Source of the DNA: Pseudodesulfovibrio sediminis
GTDB taxonomy: Bacteria; Desulfobacterota; Desulfovibrionia; Desulfovibrionales; Desulfovibrionaceae
Assembly: GCF_020886695.1 (NCBI RefSeq)
Contig: NZ_AP024485.1
Coordinates: 319,001 to 383,000, forward strand
Direction of reading: 5' to 3'
DNA: 64,000 bases
Below the pieces are notes generated by a model. The model was not told the DNA's origin. It made no database searches and saw only the letters and a program-made list of their open reading frames with translations. Positions within the stretch are counted from its first letter, which is position 1. Each line of letters opens with the position of its first letter. Positions 28,029-36,262 of the stretch are shown one piece after another. Both the position numbers and the translations under genes were made by a program.

Positions 28029-28625
28029 TCATGCTTTTGGGAAGTTGATTTCGACGATTTCAGTGACTTCGTCGAGCCAATTTTTCCTTTCTTCATCCGT
28101 GCTGGTCACAATGATGCGAAACATGCGTCTGGTCACATCCGGCACACCACACAGGTCAAAGATACAGTCCTTCCAGATTCGTTGGAGCGGATCACCAAAA
28201 ATGGTGTCTTCACGTTCGGCAGATGTGTTTGATGTGTTGAAAACTATGGCCTTGTCAGCCTTGAGCAACCCGACAGGCACTCCTTCTCCCTTATCTCCCT
28301 CAACGAAATCATAGGCCACCCCCGGACGCATGATACGATCGACCCATCCGGTAAGAATGGCAGGGGGCATGCCCCACCAGTTGGGGTGAACAATAATGAT
28401 ACCGTCTGCGTCAGCGGCTTCTTTGCATTGTGTGGCAATGGTTTCAGGGAGGGTGCCTTCACGGGGAATTTCATCGCCCGGTAGATTCGGATCAAAGCCC
28501 TCCTTGTAGAGGTCATGCAACGTGACTTGGTGCCCATTTTGTTCCAAAGTGGTGGCCGCCTGTTTGGCAATGGCGTGATTAAAGCTTGTTTCATTCGGGT
28601 TGGCGAGGACGATCAGTATGTGCAT
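28029..28625 (-). CDS. NAD(P)H quinone oxidoreductase-like flavodoxin-fold protein
   Basis: 198 aa. Flavodoxin-like fold of the MdaB/KefF/NQO family: MHILIVLANPNETSFNHAI at the N-terminus (FMN/FAD phosphate loop), the HPNWWGMPPAILTGWVDRI isoalloxazine-loop motif near residue 80, and a C-terminal helix. Likely a two-electron quinone or xenobiotic reductase. An AAGGAG site lies upstream. Monocistronic; convergent with the small membrane protein gene and divergent from ilvB. Confidence 0.87.
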   Translation of the reverse strand: MHILIVLANPNETSFNHAIAKQAATTLEQNGHQVTLHDLYKEGFDPNLPGDEIPREGTLPETIATQCKEAADADGIIIVHPNWWGMPPAILTGWVDRIMRPGVAYDFVEGDKGEGVPVGLLKADKAIVFNTSNTSAEREDTIFGDPLQRIWKDCIFDLCGVPDVTRRMFRIIVTSTDEERKNWLDEVTEIVEINFPKA

Positions 28626-28763
28626 TAGGGGCTCCTTTTTCAGTGTTGGTATCAGATAATATCTTTATGAAAAATGGCAAGTATGAGGAATATGAGGAAA
28701 AGGCTTGACCTTTTTAATTGCTCCTATTATTTCCAATTCGTAGATACAAAAAGGATTTATCCC

Positions 28764-28874
28764 ATGTCGCGTACACAGAACACCCTCTCTCTTCTTTCTG
28801 CTAGCCTACCCGTAGTTAGCGTAGTCGTCGTAGTAGACGTAGTAGTATGTGGTGTTCGCTGGGACGCGCCATAA
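28764..28874 (+). CDS. ilvBN leader peptide (valine/leucine-rich attenuator peptide)
   Basis: 36 codons: ATG at 28764, stop at 28872-28874, with a purine-rich AAAAAGGA site upstream. The middle contains 11 valines, mostly in three clusters (PVVS, SVVVVVD, DVVVC), preceded by four leucines; there is no isoleucine. Valine, the main end product of the downstream acetolactate synthase, would therefore be sensed as charged tRNA-Val. The peptide is followed after 24 bases by a rho-independent terminator and then ilvB. This is the classical layout of an ilv attenuator. Confidence 0.88.
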   Translation: MSRTQNTLSLLSASLPVVSVVVVVDVVVCGVRWDAP

Positions 28875-28898
28875 CGGGATAGCTTTTACGCTAAATTC

Positions 28899-28932
28899 AA
28901 CCCCCGTCGGTGCGTACCGGCGGGGGTTTTTC
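28899..28932 (+). promoter_or_regulatory. ilvBN attenuator terminator
   Basis: CCCCCGTCGG pairs with CCGGCGGGGG (one G-T wobble) around TGCGTA, followed by TTTTTC, between the leader peptide and ilvB. A competing pairing is visible: ACGGG at 28874-28878, at the end of the leader ORF, can pair with CCCGT of the terminator's 5' arm, with a small TAGC/GCTA hairpin between them. That would give an antiterminator form when the ribosome stalls on the valine codons (inference). Confidence 0.85.
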
Positions 28933-28976
28933 TTTGTACCCCACCGGATGGATCGACACAGAACAGGAGGCTCACC

Positions 28977-30653
28977 ATGAAATTCAATGGAGCTGAAATC
29001 ATTATCAAACTGCTGGAGCGACAGGGAATCGACACCATAGCCGGTATACCGGGTGGCGCGAATCTCCCGCTGTATGATGCTCTGGGGCAAAGCGATGGTA
29101 TCAGGCATATTTTGACCCGCCATGAACAGGGCGCAGGCTTCCTGGCTCAAGGCATGGCGCGAGTGAGCGGCAAGCCAGCGGTTTTCTTCGCGACTTCCGG
29201 TCCGGGTGCCACCAATACCCTGACAGCCATTGCGGATGCCAAGCTCGATTCCATTCCCATAATCTGTATTACAGGGCAGGTGCCCTTATCCATGATCGGC
29301 ACGGATGCCTTTCAGGAAGTCGACACCTATGGCCTGAGTGTACCGATTACCAAGCATAATTTTCTGGTGCGATCTGTTGAAGAACTGCTGGACGTTATTC
29401 CGGCCGCCTTCCGTATCGCATCATCCGGTCGTCCCGGGCCGGTGGTCGTTGATATCCCCAAGGATGTTCAGATGGCCGAACTTGAGTTTGATGACTGGCC
29501 TGAAATCGGCACGCCCGATGTCACTCCTGAGTTGATAGACGGGGAGTTAGCCCGCGCCGCCAGCATGATTAATCAGGCCAAAAAGCCTATTCTGTATCTG
29601 GGCGGCGGCGTGATTCAGTCTGATTCTTCTGCCGAGGCCCTGGCACTGGCCGAAAAGGGGGGTATCCCTTCAGCGGTGACTCTCATGGGACTGGGCATCA
29701 TGTCTACAGAGCACCCGTTGTGTCTGGGAATGCTCGGCATGCATGCGGCCCGATACACCAACATGGTCCTTGAAGAGTGCGATCTGCTTATTGCCATCGG
29801 CGTTCGCTTTGACGATCGTGCAACCGGCAAGGTCCCGGAGTTCTGTCCGCAGGCCAAGATCATTCACATGGACATAGATCCGAGCGAGCTGGATAAAATC
29901 AAGATGGCTCATGCGTCCGTTACTGGTGATGTCGGTGATATCCTGCGTGCATTACTTCCACTCGTCGAAGAGAAAAAGCGGTTGGAGTGGAATGCCGAGG
30001 TGCAAGGTCTCAAGTCGACCAATCCCATGATTGTTCCCGCATCCGATGATACCACTTCCCCGTATGGCGTAATCCTCAAAACAGCTGAATTGGCCGGTGA
30101 AGACGCCATTATCTGTACGGATGTCGGACAACATCAGATGCGCACTGCCCAGGCATACCCATTCAAGAAGCCGCGTTCATGGCTGACATCGGGCGGGCTT
30201 GGAACCATGGGGTTTGGCATGCCTGCCGCCCTGGGAGCAGCCCTGGCTGCCCCTGATTGTCCGGTGATCTGTTTCAGTGGTGACGGATCGATCATGATGA
30301 ATATTCAGGACTTGGCGACCGCCATGGAATATGACATCCCGATCAAGATTATACTGACCAACAATAATGCTTTGGGCCTTGTCCGCCAGCAACAGGACTT
30401 GTTCTACGGCAAGCGGTACACGGCATCCGATTATTCCAAAAGCGTGGATTTCATGAAGATTGCTGAAGGGTTCGGCATTAATGCGCACGATCTCGGCACA
30501 AGCAGTGATCCTGCCGCCATATTGGCCGAGGCCCTGGCAGAGCCCGGACCTTCTTTGATTCATGTGCCCATAAGCCCGGATGAGCCGGTATATCCCATGG
30601 TCCCCCCCGGAGCTGCCAACTCCGAAATGATTGGAGGTGAAAAAGATGTATAA
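28977..30653 (+). CDS. ilvB: acetolactate synthase large (catalytic) subunit
   Basis: 558 aa ThDP enzyme. It condenses two pyruvates, or pyruvate and 2-ketobutyrate, as the first common step of valine/isoleucine synthesis. Visible features: GAEIIIKLLERQGIDTIAGI N-terminus with the ThDP-glutamate helix (LTRHEQGAGFLAQG), central FAD/dehydrogenase-like domain (IGVRFDDRATGK), and the ThDP-Mg motif GDGSIMMNIQDL...NNN near residue 440. An AGGAGG-type site precedes the ATG. Its stop overlaps the ilvN start by eight bases. Confidence 0.96.
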   Translation: MKFNGAEIIIKLLERQGIDTIAGIPGGANLPLYDALGQSDGIRHILTRHEQGAGFLAQGMARVSGKPAVFFATSGPGATNTLTAIADAKLDSIPIICITGQVPLSMIGTDAFQEVDTYGLSVPITKHNFLVRSVEELLDVIPAAFRIASSGRPGPVVVDIPKDVQMAELEFDDWPEIGTPDVTPELIDGELARAASMINQAKKPILYLGGGVIQSDSSAEALALAEKGGIPSAVTLMGLGIMSTEHPLCLGMLGMHAARYTNMVLEECDLLIAIGVRFDDRATGKVPEFCPQAKIIHMDIDPSELDKIKMAHASVTGDVGDILRALLPLVEEKKRLEWNAEVQGLKSTNPMIVPASDDTTSPYGVILKTAELAGEDAIICTDVGQHQMRTAQAYPFKKPRSWLTSGGLGTMGFGMPAALGAALAAPDCPVICFSGDGSIMMNIQDLATAMEYDIPIKIILTNNNALGLVRQQQDLFYGKRYTASDYSKSVDFMKIAEGFGINAHDLGTSSDPAAILAEALAEPGPSLIHVPISPDEPVYPMVPPGAANSEMIGGEKDV

Positions 30654-30921
30654 ACAGACTGTTATCGAGTTGTCCGTGAACAACCACCCTGGTGTCATGT
30701 CGCACATTTGCGGTCTTTTTGCCCGAAGGGCGTACAATGTTGAAGGAATAGCCTGTATGCCGGTGAACGGCGGGGGGACAAGTAAAATCTGGTTGCTGGT
30801 CAATGCTGATGAGCGTTTGGATCAGATGATCAAACAAGTGGATAAATTGGAGGACGTACTCGGAGTTGGACGCCATGACGGGGGACATGACGTTTTTTCC
30901 AAGATGTCTGAATTCGTATAA
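30646..30921 (+). CDS. ilvN: acetolactate synthase small (regulatory) subunit
   Basis: 91 aa, essentially one ACT domain (TVIELSVNNHPGVMSHICGLFARRAYNVEGIA), comparable in size to the short enterobacterial IlvN and lacking the C-terminal half of longer IlvH-type subunits. It binds valine and confers feedback inhibition on IlvB. ATG 30646 is preferred: GGAGGTGA sits five bases upstream and the ilvB stop (TAA) lies just inside the gene, so translation is coupled. Confidence 0.93.
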   Translation: MYKQTVIELSVNNHPGVMSHICGLFARRAYNVEGIACMPVNGGGTSKIWLLVNADERLDQMIKQVDKLEDVLGVGRHDGGHDVFSKMSEFV

Positions 30922-30946
30922 TAAATGAGTTTTGAGTTCCTGTTTG

Positions 30947-30972
30947 AAGGCCGGTGGAAACCGGCCTTTTTT
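30947..30972 (+). terminator. terminator of ilvBN
   Basis: AAGGCCGGT / ACCGGCCTT hairpin with a GGAA-type loop and six T, about 25 bases after the ilvN stop. Confidence 0.9.
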
Positions 30973-31065
30973 CATGTCTTTCGGAAACGTGGATACACCC
31001 TAAAGTTATTGCTTGTGCTGTCGATAACGCTTTTGGGTGAGTTTACTGTATGCCCGGGAGAAGCC

Positions 31066-31911
31066 ATGGCCTTGAGCGATATCGAAAAGAATTTCATCTA
31101 CAGCTATTCAAGCCAGCTGTTGCAGCAGGACATGCTGACCAACCAACTCTTTGGATCTTCGAAAGTGGGTCAGGATTTGCGTAGTCTGGTGCTTGGAGAG
31201 CAGCGCAGGGCAACTGTTTTCACTAATCCGTTCGAGCAGGCTATCAGCGGCACCTTGCGTGCTGATGCCGACACTACGCGGCAGGCATCACGCAATGTCG
31301 GCGAAGCTGCCGCCATGATGGGCGTCGCATATACCCAGATGGCCACCATCAATGACGCTCTTAATGATATGGAAGACATTATCGATCAGATTGACAGCGG
31401 TGAGCTTGACGGAACCAGTGCCGTCGTACAGGCGGATTACACGGCCTTGCGTGACAAGATTACCGGGGCCATCTCCAATGCCGATTACAACGGTATTGCC
31501 GTGCTGGACAGTTCTCAGTGGGACACCAATCAGATTGATGCGGACGGCAACGTGTATATTCAATCCAGCGGCTCGGGTGGATTCAACATAACATTTCATT
31601 CCGTTGATGATCCTTCCAATGGGGTGAACTGGTCTGATTTGGACGGAGCCGCTCTTGGAGTTGATGGTACAAGGGCAACACAGCTTGGGTACGTTCAAAG
31701 CCTTCAGAGCGAAATGTCGGCGATTATGGAGCTCTATGACGGCAAGGTGGACAGTCTTCAATCTCAGGAAACAAGTCTTCAGGGGCAGGCCCAGCTTTTG
31801 GATCAGGCAGCACAGGCTCGCATGCCGTCCGATCCTGATTATTCGCTGGAAAAGTTGCTGGCAGATCTGATCTTGAAGAACACCGGAACTCTTGTCGACA
31901 GCAGCGGGTAG
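31066..31911 (+). CDS. flagellin-like helical protein
   Basis: 281 aa. The N-terminal ~130 residues are helical and contain a stretch reminiscent of the flagellin D0/D1 N-terminal coiled coil (RTLRADADTTRQASRNVGEA-type repeat pattern, then AYTQMATINDALNDMEDIID). A short variable core (about 150-215) precedes a second long helix (QLGYVQSLQSEMSAIMELYDGKVDSL). No signal peptide is seen with ATG 31066, which has a GGGAGA site. The longer frame upstream runs through the ilvBN terminator and is rejected. It is shorter than normal flagellin and isolated from flagellar genes; it could be a minor or divergent filament protein. Uncertain. Confidence 0.6.
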   Translation: MALSDIEKNFIYSYSSQLLQQDMLTNQLFGSSKVGQDLRSLVLGEQRRATVFTNPFEQAISGTLRADADTTRQASRNVGEAAAMMGVAYTQMATINDALNDMEDIIDQIDSGELDGTSAVVQADYTALRDKITGAISNADYNGIAVLDSSQWDTNQIDADGNVYIQSSGSGGFNITFHSVDDPSNGVNWSDLDGAALGVDGTRATQLGYVQSLQSEMSAIMELYDGKVDSLQSQETSLQGQAQLLDQAAQARMPSDPDYSLEKLLADLILKNTGTLVDSSG

Positions 31912-32291
31912 CAGGGCGTTCAGATTGCTGGAATTTATCCCCCAAGAGAAGAGGCTCCTCTGTTACTTCATTAGAACCATCTATCTATGATGTTTTCGGG
32001 GAAGCAGCCTAACAAGTAGTCGCTGACCTTTTGATTCTTCATCCAGAAAAAGACAAAATCTTCTCTGCCGGTTACGTCGTCAGCTACAGGAAGGCAGATC
32101 ATCGAGGCTTCAGGGCAGGATGCCGCGAAATGTTCTATTAAATCTATTCTGTAATTGCGATAATGCCCTTGGAGTTTTGATTATGCGCAATAATTTCCGA
32201 AAGCCCAATAGGTCGTCTTCAACCGGCGATTCCTTGGCGACAGGAGCTGTGGTCCGGCTAGCATTGGGAGTTTGAAAGAACGTAAAAAACA
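31912..32291. other. region without an intact gene; possible minus-strand gene remnant
   Basis: No intact coding region is convincing. On the minus strand, one frame from about 32175 to a stop at 31971 reads a protein-like ~68-residue tail (for example FAASCPEASMICLPVADDVT and FVFFWMKNQKVSDYLLGCF) but has no start codon. A second minus frame (32292 to 32110, with ESPVEDDLLGFRKLLRII) overlaps its upstream end. Together they could be one gene broken by a frameshift. Evidence is weak. Confidence 0.3.
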
Positions 32292-32327
32292 AAAAAAATC
32301 GCCTTTCATATGAAAGGCGATTTTTCT
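32292..32327. terminator. terminator after tRNA-Thr (bidirectional)
   Basis: Perfect palindrome AAATCGCCTTTCATATGAAAGGCGATTT (32297-32324) with A/T runs on both sides. On the minus strand it lies immediately downstream of tRNA-Thr. Confidence 0.9.
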
Positions 32328-32334
32328 TGATATA

Positions 32335-32410
32335 TGGAGCTGACGAGCAGGATTGAACTGCCTACCTCGTCCTTACCAAGGACGCGCTCTACCGATTGAG
32401 CTACGTCAGC
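32335..32410 (-). tRNA. tRNA-Thr (anticodon GGT)
   Basis: 76 bases including encoded CCA. Acceptor stem GCTGACG/CGTCAGC, D-stem AGCTC...GAGC, anticodon arm CGTCC-TTGGTAA-GGACG giving anticodon GGT, and T-loop GTTCAATCC. All four arms pair. Confidence 0.96.
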
Positions 32411-32475
32411 ATTCCGTCTGTTTTCGATGAAACGCCGGACCGGTTTGACTCGGTCCAGCGGGGTGCTTCATCGTT

Positions 32476-32552
32476 TGGTCGGGATGAAAGGATTTGAACC
32501 TTCGACCCCTTGAACCCCATTCAAGTGCGCTCCCAGGCTGCGCTACATCCCG
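32476..32552 (-). tRNA. tRNA-Pro (anticodon GGG)
   Basis: 77 bases including encoded CCA. Acceptor CGGGATG/CATCCCG, D-arm GCGC-AGCCTGGGA-GCGC, anticodon arm CTTGA-ATGGGGT-TCAAG giving GGG, and T-loop GGTTCAAATCC. Upstream of tRNA-Thr on the same strand with a 65-base spacer, so probably cotranscribed. Confidence 0.96.
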
Positions 32553-32566
32553 ACGCGAAGTGAGTA

Positions 32567-32593
32567 ACTATCTGTGACCGGTTTCGATGTCAA
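32567..32593 (-). promoter_or_regulatory. candidate promoter for the tRNA-Pro/tRNA-Thr unit
   Basis: On the minus strand a perfect -35 TTGACA is followed, 15 bases on, by GATAGT (4 of 6 matches to the -10), ending 14 bases before the tRNA-Pro 5' end. The spacer is shorter than ideal. Confidence 0.45.
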
Positions 32594-32824
32594 TAAGTTT
32601 TTGAAAAAAAATTTCAACATGGTGTTTTTTTTAAGGATTGGCATTCCGAAATGTGGCCTTTGTCGCGTTCTTTCATTAGAAGGAGAATTATAATGGTTTT
32701 TTTTAGTGAGTACATATTATAGGTTAGGCATGAAAGGGGTTACTTGTTGCCGACTTTGAGTGTATGATGTCATCGTGTTCGACATTATATGGTTTGAAAA
32801 TCTAAATCAATCAGGGGGGCTGTC

Positions 32825-33367
32825 ATGGTTGATGAGGCACTGAAAGATATCAATCAATTTTTGACTTTCACGTTGGGCAAGGAAATTTTTGCCCTTGATA
32901 TCGGGACTGTACGGGAAGTCTTGGAGTTGACCTCCATTACCAAAATTCCCAGAACGCCTGAATTCATGCGTGGTGTTATCAACCTGCGCGGGCATGCTGT
33001 TCCGGTTGTCGACATGCGGCAGAAGCTGGGCATGTCTCAGGGCGAAGATACAGTTGATACCTGTATTATTATCGTCGAGATCGAATTCGAAGGTGAATTC
33101 ACGATCATGGGCGCATTGGTTGATTCCGTGCGTGAAGTTTTCGAGATGACGCCTGACACCATTGAACCCGCTCCCAAGATGGGTGCTGCAATCAACGCAG
33201 AATACATCAAGGGAATGGGGCGTCAGAACGAACAGTTCATCATTATTATCGACATTAACAAGATCTTCTCCGCAGAAGAGCTGGCCATGGCCAAGGATAT
33301 GTCCAGCATGGGTGGCGGTGCCGAACACGCCGCCGCAGCTGAGGCCGTAGCGCCTGCAACTGCATAA
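32825..33367 (+). CDS. cheW: CheW chemotaxis coupling protein
   Basis: 180 aa. CheW fold from FLTFTLGKEIFALDIGTVREVLEL, with the conserved PEFMRGVINLRGHAVPVVDMRQKLG motif near residue 50 and later ALVDSVREVFEM. It links chemoreceptors to CheA. The last ~20 residues form an Ala/Glu-rich tail. It is preceded by a GGGGGG-containing site and 270 bases of AT-rich upstream DNA, and followed by a terminator; no cheA or mcp gene is adjacent. Confidence 0.93.
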   Translation: MVDEALKDINQFLTFTLGKEIFALDIGTVREVLELTSITKIPRTPEFMRGVINLRGHAVPVVDMRQKLGMSQGEDTVDTCIIIVEIEFEGEFTIMGALVDSVREVFEMTPDTIEPAPKMGAAINAEYIKGMGRQNEQFIIIIDINKIFSAEELAMAKDMSSMGGGAEHAAAAEAVAPATA

Positions 33368-33374
33368 AAAAAAT

Positions 33375-33406
33375 TACCCCCGTCCGAAAGGGCGGGGGTG
33401 TTGTTT
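33375..33406. terminator. terminator between cheW and the Smr gene
   Basis: CCCCCGTCC / GGGCGGGGG hairpin with a GAAA loop and a T-rich tail on the plus strand, in a convergent intergenic gap. Confidence 0.85.
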
Positions 33407-33426
33407 CATCTTCCGGGAGTTGCGGT

Positions 33427-34146
33427 TTACGATTCCCAGTTCATCATTTTGTCCCAGTGCACCTTGCCCTGGGTCTTTTTTTGCTTGCGAAGCAGTACAT
33501 ATATAGCACCTGCTCCGCCATGCTTTGGTTGAGCCGTGCAGAAAGCGAGCACGACACGTCGGAGCGGCTCCTTTGTCAACCAGGTTTCAATGTTCGTTCG
33601 CAGTACAGACTGGCCTCCAGGCGAGTTCTTTCCGCGTCCTGTTACAACCAGAACACAGCGATGGCCCTGAAGGTAGCTTTCGCGAATGAAGAAGAGCAGG
33701 TTTTCCTGTGCCTGGTCCGTTGTCATTCCGTGCAGGTCGATATGCCCGGCCGTGCTCAGTGAACCAGACTTGAGCTGCTGGAATATCTTGATATCAAGGC
33801 CACGTACGTAACCGTACATGAATTCTTCCGTGTATTCGAGCTCAAACTCGATGTCTCCCCGCATGAATCGTTGCAGATCGTTTTGGGCTTCTTCTTCGGA
33901 AGAAACGGTTTTATTCGCGTTGATGTCGACCTTTGGTGCGACCTGCCGCCCGCTTGTTCCTTCAATTTGTTTTACCCCCCGCATGGCGGCCATGAAAACT
34001 TCTTCGTCTTCAGGCTCATTCCGGGGGTTGACTTTTTCTTCTGGAGGCGCATTTGTCTTGTACGGAAGGGAATAGATGTCTTCTTTTTCCTTCTTGAATT
34101 TGATCTGCTTGAGATCTTCCAGATTCTTTATGTGTTTTTTTCCCAT
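33427..34146 (-). CDS. Smr-domain protein
   Basis: 239 aa. The C-terminal ~90 residues form a Smr domain: HIDLHGMTTDQAQENLLFFI with the DLHG motif, VTGRGKNSPGGQSVLR with the GRG-type loop, and a HGGAGAIYVLLR end. Smr domains bind or nick DNA/RNA; recent family work links them to ribosome rescue endonucleases. The N-terminal ~130 residues are charged and low-complexity. Single gene, convergent with cheW and divergent from the SUF-like pair. Confidence 0.88.
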   Translation of the reverse strand: MGKKHIKNLEDLKQIKFKKEKEDIYSLPYKTNAPPEEKVNPRNEPEDEEVFMAAMRGVKQIEGTSGRQVAPKVDINANKTVSSEEEAQNDLQRFMRGDIEFELEYTEEFMYGYVRGLDIKIFQQLKSGSLSTAGHIDLHGMTTDQAQENLLFFIRESYLQGHRCVLVVTGRGKNSPGGQSVLRTNIETWLTKEPLRRVVLAFCTAQPKHGGAGAIYVLLRKQKKTQGKVHWDKMMNWES

Positions 34147-34298
34147 GACTCATCCTTCTTTTGTGAGGCCGAGTATATCCAAACTCCCCATGGGAGCAAG
34201 TGAAAGAGTGGGCGCTCCGGACACCATGATTTTCTGGACTTCACGAGCTGGCTTACGTATTGAGCCTTTTTGCACAATGATTCAAAGTGAGGGTATAC

Positions 34299-35057
34299 AT
34301 GCTGACCATAGAAGACCTGCATGTCAAAATCGGCGATAAAGAGGTCCTCAAGGGGATCAATCTTGAAATAAATGAAGGGGAAACGTTCATTCTGTTCGGA
34401 CCCAACGGTTCGGGCAAGACATCCCTGCTTATGTCGCTTATGGGATTTTCCGGCTATAATATCACCAAGGGTAAAATCATCTTTAAGGGTGAGGACATTA
34501 CCCATGCGCCCATGTACGAGCGTGCACGCCTCGGCGTCGGCATGTCGTTTCAGCGTCCTCCGACCATCCACGGTCTGCGCACCCGACATTTGGTGCAACG
34601 GTGTTCCCGCAAGGGCGAAGTAAACACCGAGCTGTTGGCTGCCACAGTCAACATGACCGAATTTCTTGATCGTGATATCAACGCTGGTTTCTCCGGTGGT
34701 GAGATCAAGCGCTCCGAACTGCTGCAGCTTATGGCTCAACAGCCTGATCTGGTGCTTTTTGACGAGCCGGAATCCGGTGTCGACATGGAGAACATGCAGC
34801 TGGTGGGCAAAGTGGCCCGTGATGTGCTGGACGGGAACTTTGATGTAGCTCCGGACCTGACCCTCAAGGAACGCAAGGCGCGTACCAAAACGGCTGGTCT
34901 GATTATCACGCACACCGGGTATATTCTGGATTACGTGAACGCGGACAGAGGTCAGGTCCTCTATCAGGGCCATCTGTGCTGTGAAGGGCGTCCCAGGGAC
35001 ATTCTGGACCATATCCGGGAACACGGATACCAGGAATGTGTCCGTTGCATGAACTAG
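34299..35057 (+). CDS. sufC: SufC-like Fe-S assembly ABC ATPase
   Basis: 252 aa soluble ABC ATPase. Walker A GPNGSGKTSLL (about residue 33), signature FSGGEIKRSELLQL, Walker B LVLFDEPESGVD; the GGE(I)KR signature and the ESGVD D-loop are typical of SufC. It pairs with the adjacent SufB/D-like gene. ATG 34299 gives the normal SufC N-terminus (MLTIEDLHVKIGDKEVLKG); a GTG four codons earlier is possible. Downstream gene 22 bases away. Confidence 0.88.
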   Translation: MLTIEDLHVKIGDKEVLKGINLEINEGETFILFGPNGSGKTSLLMSLMGFSGYNITKGKIIFKGEDITHAPMYERARLGVGMSFQRPPTIHGLRTRHLVQRCSRKGEVNTELLAATVNMTEFLDRDINAGFSGGEIKRSELLQLMAQQPDLVLFDEPESGVDMENMQLVGKVARDVLDGNFDVAPDLTLKERKARTKTAGLIITHTGYILDYVNADRGQVLYQGHLCCEGRPRDILDHIREHGYQECVRCMN

Positions 35058-35079
35058 CAACTCCTGATGGAGATTTGAT

Positions 35080-36240
35080 ATGAATAAAGTCGATCTTTCC
35101 AATTTTAATTTTGACGGCGTGGAGCAGGAGTCCATCTCCGACCTCACTGCCTTGTCCGATGAAGACAAGGATCAGCTTCTCATGGCCGGTGTGGTTTCAG
35201 ACCTGAGCACCCGTTCCGCTTCCTATCTGCAAATGGACCAGTCCGCTGTCCATTGTCAGTCTTCGGACGACGGTGTGGAGATCATGGACATCAAGGAAGC
35301 CCTCAAGAAGTATGACGGTCTCAAGGAATACTTCTGGACCCTGGTGGACAAGGACAAGGACGAATATACACGAGCAGCCTATGACAATCTGCATGGTGGA
35401 TATTTTATCCGTGTAAAAGCAGGTGCCAAAATCAAGGACCCCATTCAGTCCTGTCTCATGCTCAAATCAGAGAATGTCGGGCAAAACGTCCATAACCTCG
35501 TGATTATCGAAGAAGGTGCAGAGGCGCATATCATCACGGGATGTTCTGTTGCTCATGGCACCAAGGCTGGAGCGCATCTCGGCATTTCCGAGTTCTTCGT
35601 TCAAAAGAACGCCTCTCTGACATTTACCATGATTCACAACTGGTCCGAGGACGTTGCTGTGCGCCCTCGTTCTGCAGGTGTCGTGGAAGAGGGCGGCAAG
35701 TTTCTGTCCAATTACGTCTTGCTCAAGCCGGTCAAGGATTTGCAGATGTATCCCTCCATCGAGATGAACGGCCCCCATTCCGTGGCCCGCTTCAACTCTG
35801 TGGTCGTGGCCACAGAGGGTTCTCATCTTGATATGGGCAACCGTGTTGTGATGAACGCACCGCACACCCGGTGTGAAATCATCGCTCGGACCATTTCTTC
35901 TGGTGGCACCATCATCAACCGTGGGCACATTGGTGCTCATCATGTCCCGAGCAAAGGACACCTGGAGTGTCAGGGGCTTATTTTGGGTGGAGGCCGTATC
36001 TGGGCTATCCCCGAGTTGGATGGCACGGCTGAAGGTGTCGAGCTTTCTCACGAGGCCTCTGTGGGTAAGATTGCCCAGGAAGAAATTGAATACCTCATGG
36101 CCCGCGGTATGGACGAAGATGAAGCAACGTCCACCATTGTTCGTGGTTTCCTGAATACGGATATCATGGGGCTGCCTGATCGTCTCCAAAAGGAGATCGA
36201 CAAGCAGATTGAGGAATTGCAGTCTTCTGATGCTATGTAG
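35080..36240 (+). CDS. SufB/SufD-family Fe-S scaffold
   Basis: 386 aa SufBD fold with a right-handed beta-helix core (AHIITGCSVAHGTKAGAHLGIS, MIHNWSEDVAVRPRSAGVVEEG) and a C-terminal helical domain (AQEEIEYLMARGMDEDEATSTIVRGFL). It forms a two-gene unit with the SufC-like ATPase and no sufS, sufE or sufU. That matches the minimal SUF-like systems described in anaerobes and archaea, in which one SufBD protein plus SufC suffices. Likely a second Fe-S assembly system beside NifUS. Confidence 0.88.
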   Translation: MNKVDLSNFNFDGVEQESISDLTALSDEDKDQLLMAGVVSDLSTRSASYLQMDQSAVHCQSSDDGVEIMDIKEALKKYDGLKEYFWTLVDKDKDEYTRAAYDNLHGGYFIRVKAGAKIKDPIQSCLMLKSENVGQNVHNLVIIEEGAEAHIITGCSVAHGTKAGAHLGISEFFVQKNASLTFTMIHNWSEDVAVRPRSAGVVEEGGKFLSNYVLLKPVKDLQMYPSIEMNGPHSVARFNSVVVATEGSHLDMGNRVVMNAPHTRCEIIARTISSGGTIINRGHIGAHHVPSKGHLECQGLILGGGRIWAIPELDGTAEGVELSHEASVGKIAQEEIEYLMARGMDEDEATSTIVRGFLNTDIMGLPDRLQKEIDKQIEELQSSDAM

Positions 36241-36262
36241 TTCTATTTACATGAATATGATG

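Noticed and set aside
30925-31065. 47-codon N-terminal extension of the flagellin-like protein, which resembles a signal peptide
   Set aside because: It begins inside the ilvN downstream region and crosses the ilvBN terminator hairpin; ATG 31066 has its own ribosome site.
34128-35168. 346-codon frame antisense to the SufC-like gene
   Set aside because: The sense strand encodes an intact ABC ATPase with all motifs.
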